Below, piece after piece: positions 16,912-25,920 of a DNA stretch of 64,000 nucleotides. Position numbers and translations under genes: made by a program. This DNA is from Aliiruegeria haliotis (lineage in GTDB: Bacteria; Pseudomonadota; Alphaproteobacteria; Rhodobacterales; Rhodobacteraceae). The stretch covers positions 1 through 64,000 of the forward strand of contig NZ_PVTD01000010.1 in NCBI RefSeq assembly GCF_003003255.1, given 5' to 3'. The notes under the pieces were generated by a model. The model was not told the origin of the DNA. It worked only from the letters and a program-made list of their open reading frames with translations, and made no database searches. Numbering within the stretch: the first letter of the stretch is position 1; every line of letters starts with the position of its first letter.

Positions 16912-17405
16912 CCGCGCCCTTTCCGAGCCTTCTTCAGCAGCATCTCGCGTTTGGTGCGACTGAGGTTGTCGAAGTACATTCGTCCGTCGAGGTGATCGAT
17001 CTGGTGCTGAACCGATGTGGCCCAGACACCTTCGAATAGGCGTTGCACGCGATTGCCATCCTGATCGGTGAACGCAACCTCGACCCTTGCCGGACGCTCC
17101 AGCCTGGCGTGGACGCCGGGCAGGTTCGGGCTTGCCTCGTCATGGGCGCGCATCTCGTCCGAGGCATCCACGATCACGGGATCGGCCAGCCGCACGGCTT
17201 GACCGCGCTCCTGCGAGCAATCGACAACGGCAAGCCGCAACATCACCCCGATCTGGGGTGCCGCCAGACCGAGACCGGGCATCGCCTCCATCGTGTCGAT
17301 CATGTCGTCCCAGATCCCCCTGACGCTGTCCGTGATCTTGTCCACGGGCTGTGCCGCCGTGCGCAGACGCTTGTCCGGCCAGGGCACGAAGGGCCGAGGG
17401 CTCAT
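16908..17405 (-). CDS. degenerate peptide deformylase paralogue
   Basis: A 165-residue deformylase-fold protein. Motif 1 is intact (GLGLAAPQ, 44-51). In motif 2 the canonical EGCLS reads EASPN (90-94), so the metal-binding Cys is Ser92. In motif 3 HExDH reads HQIDH (134-138), so the catalytic Glu is Gln135. Both metal-binding His remain. Loss of the Cys ligand and the general base predicts little or no deformylase activity. The frame is clean and joined to its neighbours by ATGA overlaps on both sides, so it is under selection and not a decaying pseudogene. It may bind nascent chains or metal, or partner the active copies. Similar third copies occur in related genomes. Confidence 0.85.
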   Translation of the reverse strand: MSPRPFVPWPDKRLRTAAQPVDKITDSVRGIWDDMIDTMEAMPGLGLAAPQIGVMLRLAVVDCSQERGQAVRLADPVIVDASDEMRAHDEASPNLPGVHARLERPARVEVAFTDQDGNRVQRLFEGVWATSVQHQIDHLDGRMYFDNLSRTKREMLLKKARKGRG

Positions 17406-17896
17406 GCAGAGTATTCCTCGATCAGCGCCAACCGGGTCTGTCGATCGACGCGGTCGAGCGTGACGATCCCATCAAGGTGATCCAGTTCATGTTGCGCACA
17501 GATCGCTGCAAAACCGGAAAGATCCTCGTCCCTCAGGGCACCATCGATCCCGGTCCAGCGCATGTGCACCTGTGCCGGGCGCTCCACTCTGGCGGAGATC
17601 CCCGGGATGGAAAGACATGCCTCACCCCTCGCCGACACCTCGGGCGACGTCCAGGTGATCTCGGGGTTGATGCAAACCACGGGATCGGGGCTGCGCTCCT
17701 TCCATGCAACGTCCATCACGAAGATCCGCAATGGCCGACCGACCTGGGGGGCTGCCAGACCACGGCCTTCGGCGGCATACATGGTCTCCAGCATGTCTTC
17801 GACGAGTTCCCGCACACCGGCATCGATTTCTGCCACGGGCTCGCAATCACGCGCCAGGATCGGGTCGGGCCATGTGACGATCTTCAGCACTCCCAT
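17402..17896 (-). CDS. peptide deformylase, second copy
   Basis: A 164-residue deformylase. Motif 1 is RGLAAPQ (ending Gln51), motif 2 is EACLS (Cys94, with Ala for the usual Gly), and motif 3 is HELDH (136-140). All metal ligands and the catalytic Glu137 are present, so it is probably active, though the Gly-to-Ala change in motif 2 is unusual. The enzyme removes the N-formyl group from new proteins. Its stop overlaps the start of the third copy, and it starts 4 bases after the first copy ends. Confidence 0.9.
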   Translation of the reverse strand: MGVLKIVTWPDPILARDCEPVAEIDAGVRELVEDMLETMYAAEGRGLAAPQVGRPLRIFVMDVAWKERSPDPVVCINPEITWTSPEVSARGEACLSIPGISARVERPAQVHMRWTGIDGALRDEDLSGFAAICAQHELDHLDGIVTLDRVDRQTRLALIEEYSA

Positions 17897-17900
17897 TCGG

Positions 17901-18422
17901 CTACCCCCGTGCCCGCTCGCGCTTCAGCTTCTGCATCTTGCGGGTGATCATCTGGCGCCGAAGCGGCTTGAGATAGTCGATGAACAGGATTCCGTTCAGG
18001 TGGTCGATCTCGTGCTGCACGCAGGTCGCCCAGAGCCCGTCAAAATCCTCCTGATGCTCCGTGCCATCACGGTCGAGCCAGCGCACGCTCACCTCGGCCG
18101 GGCGTTCGATTTCCGCATATTGCTCGGGGATCGACAGGCACCCTTCCTCGTAGGTGCTCTTTTCGTCCGAGCTGGCGACAACCTCGGGGTTGAACATCGC
18201 GAGTGGACGGGCATCGCCCTCTCCTTCGCGGACACAGTCGAGCACGATCAGGCGCGTGTTCACTCCGATTTGCGGCGCCGCAAGACCAATGCCCGGGGCG
18301 TCGTACATCGTCTGCAACATATCGTCAGAGAGCGAGCGCAACTCGTCGCTGAGATCGGAAACAGGCTCACAGACCTTCTTGAGGCGCGGATCGGGATGGA
18401 TGAGGATCGAACGAAGGGACAT
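17901..18422 (-). CDS. def: peptide deformylase
   Basis: A 173-residue deformylase with every canonical motif: GIGLAAPQ, EGCLS (Cys95) and HEIDH (137-141). It is the standard housekeeping enzyme that removes formyl groups from nascent polypeptides. It leads the operon def-def-def-fmt on the minus strand. I chose the second Met (18422, MSLRSILIHPDPRLKK) because family members start there; an ATG three codons earlier is also possible. Neither has a strong binding site. It is divergent from the PatB-type gene. Confidence 0.95.
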   Translation of the reverse strand: MSLRSILIHPDPRLKKVCEPVSDLSDELRSLSDDMLQTMYDAPGIGLAAPQIGVNTRLIVLDCVREGEGDARPLAMFNPEVVASSDEKSTYEEGCLSIPEQYAEIERPAEVSVRWLDRDGTEHQEDFDGLWATCVQHEIDHLNGILFIDYLKPLRRQMITRKMQKLKRERARG

Positions 18423-18521
18423 GGTTGGCATTTAGGACAAGCGTCGCCGACGTGCAACAACGGCCCTTGCCCCTGCTGGCCGGGATAGTAGCTTGCGCGG
18501 GCAAGAGAACGAGGTACCAGC

Positions 18522-19691
18522 ATGTCCTTTGACGAAATCATCGACCGCCGCGGAAGCCATTGTGTGAAATGGGACATGATGGAGACGCTCTATGGCGTGC
18601 CCGAGGATGACGGCATCGCGATGTGGGTGGCCGATATGGATTTCCGCCCGCCGCAGAGTGTGCTGGATTCTGTGCAGCGGGCTGTCGACCACGGGATCTT
18701 TGGCTATCACGGCGACGACCGGTCTTATCGCGCCGCCATCTGCTGGTGGATGAGGGAACGCCATGGATGGGAGGTGGACCCGTCCTGGATCTTCACCACC
18801 TCCGGACTTGTGAACGGCGCGGCTGTCTGCCTGGAGAGTTTCACCCGGCGCGGCGACGGTGTCGTCCTGTTCACCCCGGTCTACCACGCCTTCGCCCGCG
18901 TGATCCGCGCCGCGGAACGGGAGGTTGTCGAATGCGAGATGGTGAAGGAGGGCGGTGTCTACGGCCTCGACATCGCGCGTTGGGACACGCAGATGACCGG
19001 CAACGAGAAGATGCTCATCCTGTGCTCGCCGCACAATCCGGGTGGTCGCGTCTGGACCCTGGACGAACTGGAACAGATCGCCGAATTCGCCAGACGCCAT
19101 GACCTGCTGATCGTCTCCGACGAGGTCCATCATGATGTTGTTTATCCCGGCGCACGTCATATCCCGATGGCGACCTTGTCCGGCATCGAAGACCGGCTGG
19201 TGATGATGACCGCGCCGTCCAAGACGTTCAACATTGCCGGCGCCCATACCGGGCAGGTGATCATCGCCGATCCCGAGCTTCGGGCCGCGTTCGGCAAAAG
19301 GATGGCCGGGCTTGGGAAGTCGCCGAACTCCTTCGGGCTTTTCATGACCGAAGCTGCCTATTCGCCGGAAGGCGCTGCATGGGTGGACGAGTTGATTCCC
19401 TATCTGGACGGCAATCGGAAGCTCCTCGACAGCGCCGTGAATGCGATTCCGGGGCTGGCGTCCATGCCGATGCAATCAACCTACCTGGCCTGGGTCGATT
19501 TCTCGGGCACCGGTATGCAACGCGCCGAGTTCACCGCCCGGGTCGAGAAACAGGCCCGGATCGCGGCCAACCACGGACCGAGCTTTGGCAAGGGAGGCGA
19601 CAGCTACCTGCGGTTCAACTTCGCCACGCCACGCAGCGTAGTCGAAACGGCGATGGAGCGATTGACCGCGGCCTTCGCCGATCTTCAGTGA
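18522..19691 (+). CDS. MalY/PatB-type pyridoxal phosphate C-S lyase
   Basis: A 389-residue fold-type I PLP enzyme of the MalY/PatB (cystathionine beta-lyase) group. It begins FDEIIDRRGSHCVKWDMMET and has MWVADMDFRPP, typical of this group. The PLP region includes SPHNPGGRVW, SDEVHHDV and TAPSKTFNIAGAH, where Lys in SKTF forms the Schiff base. The expected reaction is beta-elimination of cystathionine or cysteine conjugates. ATG 18522 has AACGAGGT upstream, a weak site. The L,D-transpeptidase gene overlaps its stop by GTGA. Confidence 0.9.
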   Translation: MSFDEIIDRRGSHCVKWDMMETLYGVPEDDGIAMWVADMDFRPPQSVLDSVQRAVDHGIFGYHGDDRSYRAAICWWMRERHGWEVDPSWIFTTSGLVNGAAVCLESFTRRGDGVVLFTPVYHAFARVIRAAEREVVECEMVKEGGVYGLDIARWDTQMTGNEKMLILCSPHNPGGRVWTLDELEQIAEFARRHDLLIVSDEVHHDVVYPGARHIPMATLSGIEDRLVMMTAPSKTFNIAGAHTGQVIIADPELRAAFGKRMAGLGKSPNSFGLFMTEAAYSPEGAAWVDELIPYLDGNRKLLDSAVNAIPGLASMPMQSTYLAWVDFSGTGMQRAEFTARVEKQARIAANHGPSFGKGGDSYLRFNFATPRSVVETAMERLTAAFADLQ

Positions 19692-20224
19692 TCGGTCTCG
19701 GCCATCTTTTGACCCTCGGGGCGCTGGCAGGCCCCGCCGGTGTGGCCGGGGTCGCGCTCTGGCACCAGTTCGCATTCCCGATTCTGCCCCCCGTCGTGCT
19801 CCGTGCGGATATCGACAAGATCGTGATCGACAAGAGCGAGCGGGAGATGGTCGTCTACCGAGACGGGGAGGCGCTGAAGTCCTACACGATTGCGCTGGGT
19901 TTCTCGCCGGAGGGCGACAAGGTGCAGGAAGGCGATGGGCGGACGCCAGAGGGCACCTTTCGCATTGACCGCCGCAACGACAAGAGCAAGTTCCACCTCT
20001 CCCTCGGAATCGATTATCCGAGGCCGGAAGACCGGGCCGAGGCGCGAGAGATGGGGGTAAGCCCCGGTGGCGACATTTTCATTCATGGACAGCCCAACCG
20101 GGTGCCCGACCACATGATGATTCCCGGGGACTGGACCGCCGGATGCATGGCGGTCACCAATCCCGAGATCCAGGAATTGTTCCGCTTCACGCCGATCGGC
20201 ACGATCGTGGAAATCAGGCCCTGA
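19688..20224 (+). CDS. L,D-transpeptidase (YkuD domain)
   Basis: A 178-residue envelope protein. An N-terminal hydrophobic stretch (about 2-30) would anchor or export it. The YkuD catalytic domain follows, with the conserved IFIHGQPN His and the nucleophile Cys in WTAGCMAVTN. L,D-transpeptidases cross-link peptidoglycan stem peptides or attach proteins to them. The start is GTG at 19688, overlapping the stop of the PatB-type gene; in-frame codons further upstream lie in that gene. It converges on the next gene with no gap. Confidence 0.85.
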   Translation: MIGLGHLLTLGALAGPAGVAGVALWHQFAFPILPPVVLRADIDKIVIDKSEREMVVYRDGEALKSYTIALGFSPEGDKVQEGDGRTPEGTFRIDRRNDKSKFHLSLGIDYPRPEDRAEAREMGVSPGGDIFIHGQPNRVPDHMMIPGDWTAGCMAVTNPEIQELFRFTPIGTIVEIRP

Positions 20225-20578
20225 CTACTGCCGGGTGAGATATCCGGCCGGCTCGGGGCGTTCGTGGACAAAATCGGCGGCCGGCGCCTTGTCGGTTGCG
20301 CTGGTGGAAGACTTCACCTCGAAGACCCGTTCGCCGTCCTCTTCCCGCGTCGCCACGATGAGCGCCTGGCACACGTGCTTTCCATGGTCATAGAGATCGA
20401 CGAGTCCACGCAATCCCGGCGCCTCCTGCGCGTCGAGCGCGAAACCGCCCTGCCAGTGGCGCAGGATTGTGAACTCCTGACCGCCGGTCCGGACCTTCAT
20501 GCGGGTCCGCCGACGCTTTGTCGCTTTCCGCGCCTGCTCCAATTCCTGCCGTACGGCCTCGGGAAGAAATTCCGACAT
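20225..20578 (-). CDS. conserved hypothetical protein, 117 aa
   Basis: A 117-residue soluble protein that I recognise as a recurrent Rhodobacterales hypothetical with no known function. It opens MSEFLPEAVRQELEQARKAT with a basic KRRRTRMKVR stretch, then a compact beta-rich core containing GFALDAQEAPGLRGLVDLYD and a variable acidic tail. The ATG at 20578 is chosen because GGAGG stands 7 bases upstream; the frame extends 12 codons further without a site. It ends one base after the L,D-transpeptidase stop on the other strand. Confidence 0.75.
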   Translation of the reverse strand: MSEFLPEAVRQELEQARKATKRRRTRMKVRTGGQEFTILRHWQGGFALDAQEAPGLRGLVDLYDHGKHVCQALIVATREEDGERVFEVKSSTSATDKAPAADFVHERPEPAGYLTRQ

Positions 20579-20788
20579 GTCCGCCTCCGACTCCTCGCAA
20601 TTGGATAGGTCCACGGCACGTTCGTCCTGTCAAGCGCATCCCGCCGAATGATCGGATTGACAGGAAAATGCGACATATCAACGATATGGCCGATTGTGCA
20701 GAAAACCGGACGTTGCCCTGCGGAGGCGCCGGTTCTTTTGGAATTCGCGGTAGCTATCTCTAGTGCGACACGAAATCGGAGAGACAAC

Positions 20789-21787
20789 ATGGGCCTTCTG
20801 GTCAACGGTAAATGGCAGGATACCTGGTACGATACGAAATCGACCGGTGGGAAGTTCGTGCGTTCTGACGCCGGGTTTCGCAACTGGATCACGAGGGACG
20901 GATCGCCCGGACCAAGCGGCAAAGGTGGCTTCAAGGCCGAAAGCGGCAGGTACCACCTCTATGTCGCCTACGCATGTCCCTGGGCGCATCGCACCTTGAT
21001 CTATCGCAGCCTGAAGGGGCTCGACGAGCATATCTCCGTCTCGGTGGTCCACCCGGATATGTTGGACAACGGCTGGAGTTTTGCCACCGACTACCCCGGC
21101 ACCACCGGCGACACCCTATTTGGCGCGCCGTTTCTGCACACGATCTACACGCGGGCGGTTCCGGATATCACCACCCGCGTGACCGTCCCGGTTCTTTGGG
21201 ACAAGGAAAGCGAGCAGATCGTCTCCAATGAATCCTCGGAGATCATCCGCATGTTCGACGAAGCGTTCACCGAGGTGACCGGGCTATCGCCGAGCCTGCG
21301 GCCGGCCGGCCTTCGCGACCAGATCGACGACGTGAACGCGCGGCTCTATCCGGGGCTGAACAACGGTGTCTATCGCGCCGGGTTCGCGACCTCCCAATCG
21401 GCATATGACGAAGCCGTGGCAGAGGTGTTCGACACCCTCGACTGGATGGAGCGGCGTCTTGGCGCGCAACGCTACCTGGCTGGCGATGTCGCGACAGAGG
21501 CAGACTGGCGCGCTTTCACGACGCTGATCCGGTTCGACCCGGTCTACCATGCGCATTTCAAATGCTCGCGGAACCGGATTGCCGACATGCCGAACCTGTC
21601 GGGCTATCTGCGCGAACTCTACCAATGGCCTGGGATCGCGCAGACGGTGAACTTCGACCACATCCGCCGACACTATTTCCACAGCCATGAGACGATCAAC
21701 CCGACCCGAATCGTGCCCATGGCTCCGATGATGGACCTCAAGGCGCCCCACGGACGGGGCCACGCATCGAGCATGGCGGCCGAGTAG
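20789..21787 (+). CDS. glutathionyl-hydroquinone reductase
   Basis: A 332-residue xi-class glutathione transferase of the YqjG/PcpF type. It reduces glutathionyl-hydroquinones back to hydroquinones. The catalytic Cys lies in YVAYACPWAHRTLIYR, the xi-class CPWA motif. The C-terminal helical domain includes AEADWRAFTTLIRFDPVYHAHF in essence (Asp and Arg conserved), typical of the family. ATG 20789 has GGAGAG 5 bases upstream. It converges on the receiver gene with an 18-base gap. It stands alone. Confidence 0.92.
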   Translation: MGLLVNGKWQDTWYDTKSTGGKFVRSDAGFRNWITRDGSPGPSGKGGFKAESGRYHLYVAYACPWAHRTLIYRSLKGLDEHISVSVVHPDMLDNGWSFATDYPGTTGDTLFGAPFLHTIYTRAVPDITTRVTVPVLWDKESEQIVSNESSEIIRMFDEAFTEVTGLSPSLRPAGLRDQIDDVNARLYPGLNNGVYRAGFATSQSAYDEAVAEVFDTLDWMERRLGAQRYLAGDVATEADWRAFTTLIRFDPVYHAHFKCSRNRIADMPNLSGYLRELYQWPGIAQTVNFDHIRRHYFHSHETINPTRIVPMAPMMDLKAPHGRGHASSMAAE

Positions 21788-21805
21788 CGCCAGGCGGTGC
21801 GCGTG

Positions 21806-22165
21806 TTACCTTGCGCCGTAGTGCTCGACCATCACGGTAAGGTCTTCCGGCGGCGTCGCCGTCTGTACATAGGCGCAAGCGTTCGGCGCATGCTGGAAGA
21901 TCGAGCCATCAGAGAAGAAGGTCGTATTGGTCACGAAAATGACTTTCGCTCCGGGATGGCGGTAGGACGCGAAATCCGAAACGGCCAGCGCACTGCCTTC
22001 ACCGAGGACCACGTCCAGGATAATCATGTCGATATCGATGTTTCGGAGTGCGGCGATTGCTTCCCGCTGGCCTGAGACGAGTGTCACGTCATGGTCCTGA
22101 CGCTCAAGGTGCCGTTTCCAAACCCACCCCAAATTCCGGTCGCTTTCAACGATCAATACACGCAT
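21806..22165 (-). CDS. single-domain receiver protein lacking the conserved lysine
   Basis: A 119-residue protein that is only a response-regulator receiver domain. It has the acidic pocket (Glu7, Asp9), a phosphoacceptor candidate Asp51 (MIILDVVLG) and Thr79 in FVTNTT. The Lys that normally follows beta-5 (AYxxKP) is replaced: the sequence is AYVQTATPPEDL, with Thr102. Without that Lys, phosphorylation-driven switching is doubtful, so it may be a pseudo-receiver. There is no output domain. ATG 22165 has GGAGG 6 bases upstream. No kinase gene is adjacent. A CtrA-like site lies 62 bases upstream of its start. Confidence 0.8.
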   Translation of the reverse strand: MRVLIVESDRNLGWVWKRHLERQDHDVTLVSGQREAIAALRNIDIDMIILDVVLGEGSALAVSDFASYRHPGAKVIFVTNTTFFSDGSIFQHAPNACAYVQTATPPEDLTVMVEHYGAR

Positions 22166-22226
22166 GAAGCCTCCGTGCCGCCCACACACCGGCACCGTTA
22201 CCCATTCCTTAACTGCGCCCAAAACC

Positions 22227-22241
22227 CTAACCAAAGGTTAA
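22227..22241. promoter_or_regulatory. possible CtrA binding site
   Basis: CTAA, seven bases, TTAA. This matches seven of eight positions of the alphaproteobacterial CtrA consensus TTAA-N7-TTAA. It lies between the divergent receiver gene and cobC, in a stretch with three further TTAAC copies. The binding is unproven. Confidence 0.35.
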
Positions 22242-22336
22242 CGGCGTGGGCGCAGCGTTAACGAATCGGTAGAGGTTTCCTTGCCGTGCCAATCGCGGTA
22301 GGCGACAGGTCGGGACGAAAAGCGAGGAGCCCGACA

Positions 22337-23311
22337 ATGGCGCGACAGGGACGCGACTCAGGCCAACCTACGGTGCGGGACCACGGCGGTGGGGTTGATG
22401 CGGCGGCTGCACGCTGGGGTGGAAACCGCGAGGACTGGCTTGACCTGTCGACCGGCATAAACCCGGTGCCCTTCCCGATCCCGGCGGTTTCCGCAGAGGC
22501 ATGGACCGACCTTCCCGACAGGGGCGCGCGGGAGCGCCTGATCGCGGCAGCCCGGCAGTTCTGGCAGGTTCCGGAGACGCTTTCCATTCTGCCGGTTCCC
22601 GGTGCGTCGGCCGCGATATCGCGCATCCCGGCGCTGTTTCCCGACCGTCAGGTCCAGATCCCGACACCGACTTACAACGAGCATGCGGCCGGTTTCCGCG
22701 CCCATGGTTGGGAGGTCGTCGAGGGTGACGCCCCCGCCGCCGTGCGGGTGCATCCTAACAATCCCGATGGACGGCTCTGGTCGGTCGAGGACGTGCCGGA
22801 GGCGGGCCCCCTCGTGGTGGACGAGAGCTTCTGCGACCTCTGCCCGGACGAGAGCTTGCTGGGGCAGCTGGCGGATCGCCCCAATACACTGATCCTGAAG
22901 AGTTTCGGAAAGTTTTGGGGTCTTGCAGGTCTCCGCCTCGGCTTCGTGATTGGCGCACCCGGCCTGCTTTCCGCGCTGGAAGAGATGATCGGCCCCTGGG
23001 CCGTTTCCGGTCCCGCCCTGAGGATCGGCGAAAGTGCACTTGGTGACATCGCATGGGCGTCGGCCACCCGGCGTCGCGTGGCCGACGACACCATGCGCCT
23101 CGACGCCCTGCTCGCAACCGCCGGGGCACGGCTTGAAGGTGGCACCACCCTGTTCCGATTGTACGCCGTCGACGATGCCAACGCGCTGCAGAATAGGCTG
23201 GCACGGGCGCGGATCTGGTCGAGGACCTTCCCTTATTCCCGGCAGTGGATCCGGCTTGGGCTGCCGGGTACGGCCGAAGGATGGGCGCGGCTTGAAACTG
23301 CGCTGACATGA
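22337..23311 (+). CDS. cobC: threonine-phosphate decarboxylase-like aminotransferase (cobalamin synthesis)
   Basis: A 324-residue PLP protein of the CobC/CobD aminotransferase-like group. It is thought to supply (R)-1-amino-2-propanol phosphate for the nucleotide loop of cobalamin. It begins with [25 protein letters not shown], the family signature in essence, and has INPVPFPIP, the PLP Lys in [19 protein letters not shown], and a short C-terminal domain. ATG 22337 has GAGGAG 8 bases upstream. The ATG of cbiB overlaps its stop, so the two form an operon. Confidence 0.92.
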   Translation: MARQGRDSGQPTVRDHGGGVDAAAARWGGNREDWLDLSTGINPVPFPIPAVSAEAWTDLPDRGARERLIAAARQFWQVPETLSILPVPGASAAISRIPALFPDRQVQIPTPTYNEHAAGFRAHGWEVVEGDAPAAVRVHPNNPDGRLWSVEDVPEAGPLVVDESFCDLCPDESLLGQLADRPNTLILKSFGKFWGLAGLRLGFVIGAPGLLSALEEMIGPWAVSGPALRIGESALGDIAWASATRRRVADDTMRLDALLATAGARLEGGTTLFRLYAVDDANALQNRLARARIWSRTFPYSRQWIRLGLPGTAEGWARLETALT

Positions 23312-24225
23312 TCGGGAAGGCCGCGATCCTGATGCTTGCCATGTTCCTGGACGCATCGCTCGGGGAGCCACGCTGGCTGTGGTCCCGCCTGAAGCACCCC
23401 GCCGTTGCCATGGGGGATATCGTCGGCTGGCTGGACCGGCATCTCAACCGGGGCACATACCGGCGATCGTCAGGCACCTTCGCCGTGGTCGTCCTTGCCA
23501 TCGGAGCCGCTCTCTTTGGACTGCTGCTTCAGATCCTGACCCCATTCGGCCTGATCGATGTCCTGATCGTCGCGATCCTGCTGGCCCAAAGAAGCCTTGT
23601 GCAGCATGTGGCTGCGGTTGCATCGGGTTTGCGACAAGGCCTGCCAGAGGGGCGCCAAGCGGTGTCCATGATCGTGGGCCGCGATGTCGCGCAACTGGAC
23701 GAGGCCGGGGTTGCTCGTGCTGCCATTGAAAGTGGGGCGGAGAATCTCTCCGACGGGGTCATTGCACCGGCTTTCTGGTTCCTGCTGGCCGGTCTGCCGG
23801 GGATATTCGTCTACAAGGCCGTGAATACCGCCGACAGCATGATCGGGCATCGCACGCCGGAATACGAGGACTTCGGCTGGGCGGCCGCGCGGCTCGACGA
23901 CCTGTTGAACTGGATCCCCGCCCGGCTGACGGCCCTGCTGATCATGGCAGGTCACGGGCGGTTTGGCGGTTGGACCGCTCTGGCGCAGGACGCGCGCAAG
24001 CATCGCTCCCCCAATGCGGGCTGGCCGGAGGCCGCCATGGCGCGATGCCTTGATGTCGCCCTCTCCGGACCGCGCAGCTACGACGGCGAAATGCACGACT
24101 GTCCCCATGTTCACGCTTCGGGGAACATGACCCCCGGCGCGGAAGATATTGATCGCTGTGCCCGCGCCTTGTGGCGGAGTTGGGGTGTCATGCTGGTGGC
24201 GGTTGCCCTGCTCACCATCCTGTGA
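23308..24225 (+). CDS. cbiB: adenosylcobinamide-phosphate synthase
   Basis: A 305-residue inner-membrane enzyme that attaches aminopropanol phosphate to cobyric acid. Landmarks are [20 protein letters not shown] with the HPAV site, the repeated membrane helices, [33 protein letters not shown] in outline, [27 protein letters not shown] and the Pro/Asn-rich [12 protein letters not shown]. It partners CobC, directly upstream with an ATGA overlap. Alphaproteobacterial literature also calls it cobD. The rest of the cobalamin pathway is not in the window. Confidence 0.95.
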   Translation: MIGKAAILMLAMFLDASLGEPRWLWSRLKHPAVAMGDIVGWLDRHLNRGTYRRSSGTFAVVVLAIGAALFGLLLQILTPFGLIDVLIVAILLAQRSLVQHVAAVASGLRQGLPEGRQAVSMIVGRDVAQLDEAGVARAAIESGAENLSDGVIAPAFWFLLAGLPGIFVYKAVNTADSMIGHRTPEYEDFGWAAARLDDLLNWIPARLTALLIMAGHGRFGGWTALAQDARKHRSPNAGWPEAAMARCLDVALSGPRSYDGEMHDCPHVHASGNMTPGAEDIDRCARALWRSWGVMLVAVALLTIL

Positions 24226-24298
24226 CGCCTGGCGCGGCAGGATTGCTTGCCGCCCACGGAACGATCGCATATGTCGCGGAAAGTCCCGGGAGAATTAC

Positions 24299-25480
24299 AT
24301 GATCCGTCGCCACGCAATCGCCGCCGCCGCCCTCGCACTCTTGAGCGCACCGGCTCAGGCGCTGGTCCCCTGTGGGGGGGATTTTCCTACCTTCGTACAA
24401 GCGATGAAGGCAGAGGCCGTGACACTGGGCCATGAGCCCGACACGGTCGAGAGCTTCTTCCGCGCAACGCAGCCCGATCCGAAAGTCATCCGCGCGGACC
24501 GGGCGCAGGGTATCTTTCAGCTTCCGTTTATCGACTTCTCGCGCCGTTTGATCAGCCAGAGCCGGATCCAGAACGGTATTGCAAATCTGGAACGGCACGC
24601 GTCGACCTTCGAAACCGTGCAACAGACATACGGCGTTTCGCCCGGCGTGCTCCTTGCCTTCTGGGCGCTGGAGACGGATTACGGCGCGGTGCAGGGCGAC
24701 TTCAACACCCTGAACGCCTTGATGACGCTCAGCCACGATTGCCGGCGCCCGGAGCTGTTTCAGCCTCAAGTATTCGCCGCCTTGTCGCTGTTTGAACGAG
24801 GTGATTTCGACCCGGCGAACACGACCGGCGCATGGGCGGGCGAGATCGGCATGGTGCAGATGCTGCCAAAAGACATCCTCGAACGTGGCGTCGATGGCGA
24901 TGGTGACGGGAAGGTCCGTCTCAAGACCTCCGTGCCGGATGCGCTGCTGTCGGGCGGTGCCATGTTGCGGGACCTGGGCTGGCGCGCCAATGAACCCTGG
25001 CTGCAGGAAGTCGTTGTCCCGCAAGACCTCGACTGGTCGCAGACGGGACTTGCACATGAGAAGAGCGTGGCAGAATGGGAGGCGCTCGGTGTGCGGGCGC
25101 GGTCTGGTCAGTTGGCCGGGGGGGAGCTTCCGGCATCGGTGGTGCTGCCGCAAGGCCGCAATGGCCCCGCGTTTCTCGCCTATCCAAACTTCCATGTCTA
25201 TTTCGAGTGGAACAAGAGCTTTGTCTACGTGCTTACCGCCGCCTATTTCGGCACCCGGCTCGAAGGCGCGGAGATCTATGCCGCAGGAAATCCGTCGCCT
25301 GCGCTGTCCGGCGAACAGATCCAGCTTCTTCAGCAACGGCTCGAAGCGCTCGGCCATGACGTTGGCGGAGCAGATGGTATTCTCGGGGCCAAAACCCGCG
25401 CCGCCGTTCAGGCAGAGCAACGCCGCCTTGGGCAACCGGCCGACGCCTGGCCAACGGCGGACCTCCTGAACGCTCTCTAG
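24299..25480 (+). CDS. lytic murein transglycosylase, MltB family
   Basis: A 393-residue periplasmic enzyme that cleaves peptidoglycan glycan strands with 1,6-anhydro ring formation. A cleavable signal peptide (MIRRHAIAAAALALLSAPAQA) is followed by the MltB catalytic domain, where FWALETDYGAVQGDFNTLNAL holds the catalytic Glu and GEIGMVQMLPKDIL the active-site loop. A C-terminal peptidoglycan-binding domain (about 335-393) follows. ATG 24299 has GGGAG 6 bases upstream. A second MltB-type gene lies at 47026-48264; that one is a lipoprotein. It converges on the next gene. Confidence 0.9.
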   Translation: MIRRHAIAAAALALLSAPAQALVPCGGDFPTFVQAMKAEAVTLGHEPDTVESFFRATQPDPKVIRADRAQGIFQLPFIDFSRRLISQSRIQNGIANLERHASTFETVQQTYGVSPGVLLAFWALETDYGAVQGDFNTLNALMTLSHDCRRPELFQPQVFAALSLFERGDFDPANTTGAWAGEIGMVQMLPKDILERGVDGDGDGKVRLKTSVPDALLSGGAMLRDLGWRANEPWLQEVVVPQDLDWSQTGLAHEKSVAEWEALGVRARSGQLAGGELPASVVLPQGRNGPAFLAYPNFHVYFEWNKSFVYVLTAAYFGTRLEGAEIYAAGNPSPALSGEQIQLLQQRLEALGHDVGGADGILGAKTRAAVQAEQRRLGQPADAWPTADLLNAL

Positions 25481-25490
25481 CGCCGCGCGG

Positions 25491-25856
25491 TCATCGTGTG
25501 ATCGGCTCCAGCGTCTTCACGGGAAATCGCAATCCGTCTGCCGTGACCAGAACCAGGCGACCGGACGCTTCGACATAGGTGTCGCAACGGTCGAACCCGT
25601 TCTCGAAGGTCACGCAGATCCTGCTGTCGGACGCTGTTTCATAGGTCCCGACAAAGGCAGGATCATCCGGAGTGTAGCGATAGGAATAGTCACCGCTGGC
25701 GGCGTATTGCGCCGTACTGCCGTCGTAGAATGTCGCAACATGCCCCCCCAGCCGATCAACAAGATCGTTGGCCGCAAGCAGGCGGTCACTTTCTCGCACT
25801 CCTTGCGCCGCTGCCATTGCTGGAATCAGAATCAGAGCTGAAATCAAGACGCGCAT
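25491..25856 (-). CDS. small exported hypothetical protein
   Basis: A 121-residue protein with a clear signal peptide (MRVLISALILIPAMAAA, cleavage near residue 17). The mature part is about 104 residues with two Cys in CVTFENGFDRCDTY, which could form a disulfide, and it is beta-rich. I do not recognise a family. The ATG at 25856 is chosen because AGGAGGGG lies 8 bases upstream and because the signal peptide then starts at once. Its role in the periplasm is unknown. It stands between the MltB-type gene and smc. Confidence 0.7.
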   Translation of the reverse strand: MRVLISALILIPAMAAAQGVRESDRLLAANDLVDRLGGHVATFYDGSTAQYAASGDYSYRYTPDDPAFVGTYETASDSRICVTFENGFDRCDTYVEASGRLVLVTADGLRFPVKTLEPITR

Positions 25857-25920
25857 TGGCCGCCCCTCCTCTCGCCATGAGGGACCAGTGCCGACCTCCG
25901 GTCCACTCACCTTTTCGAGA

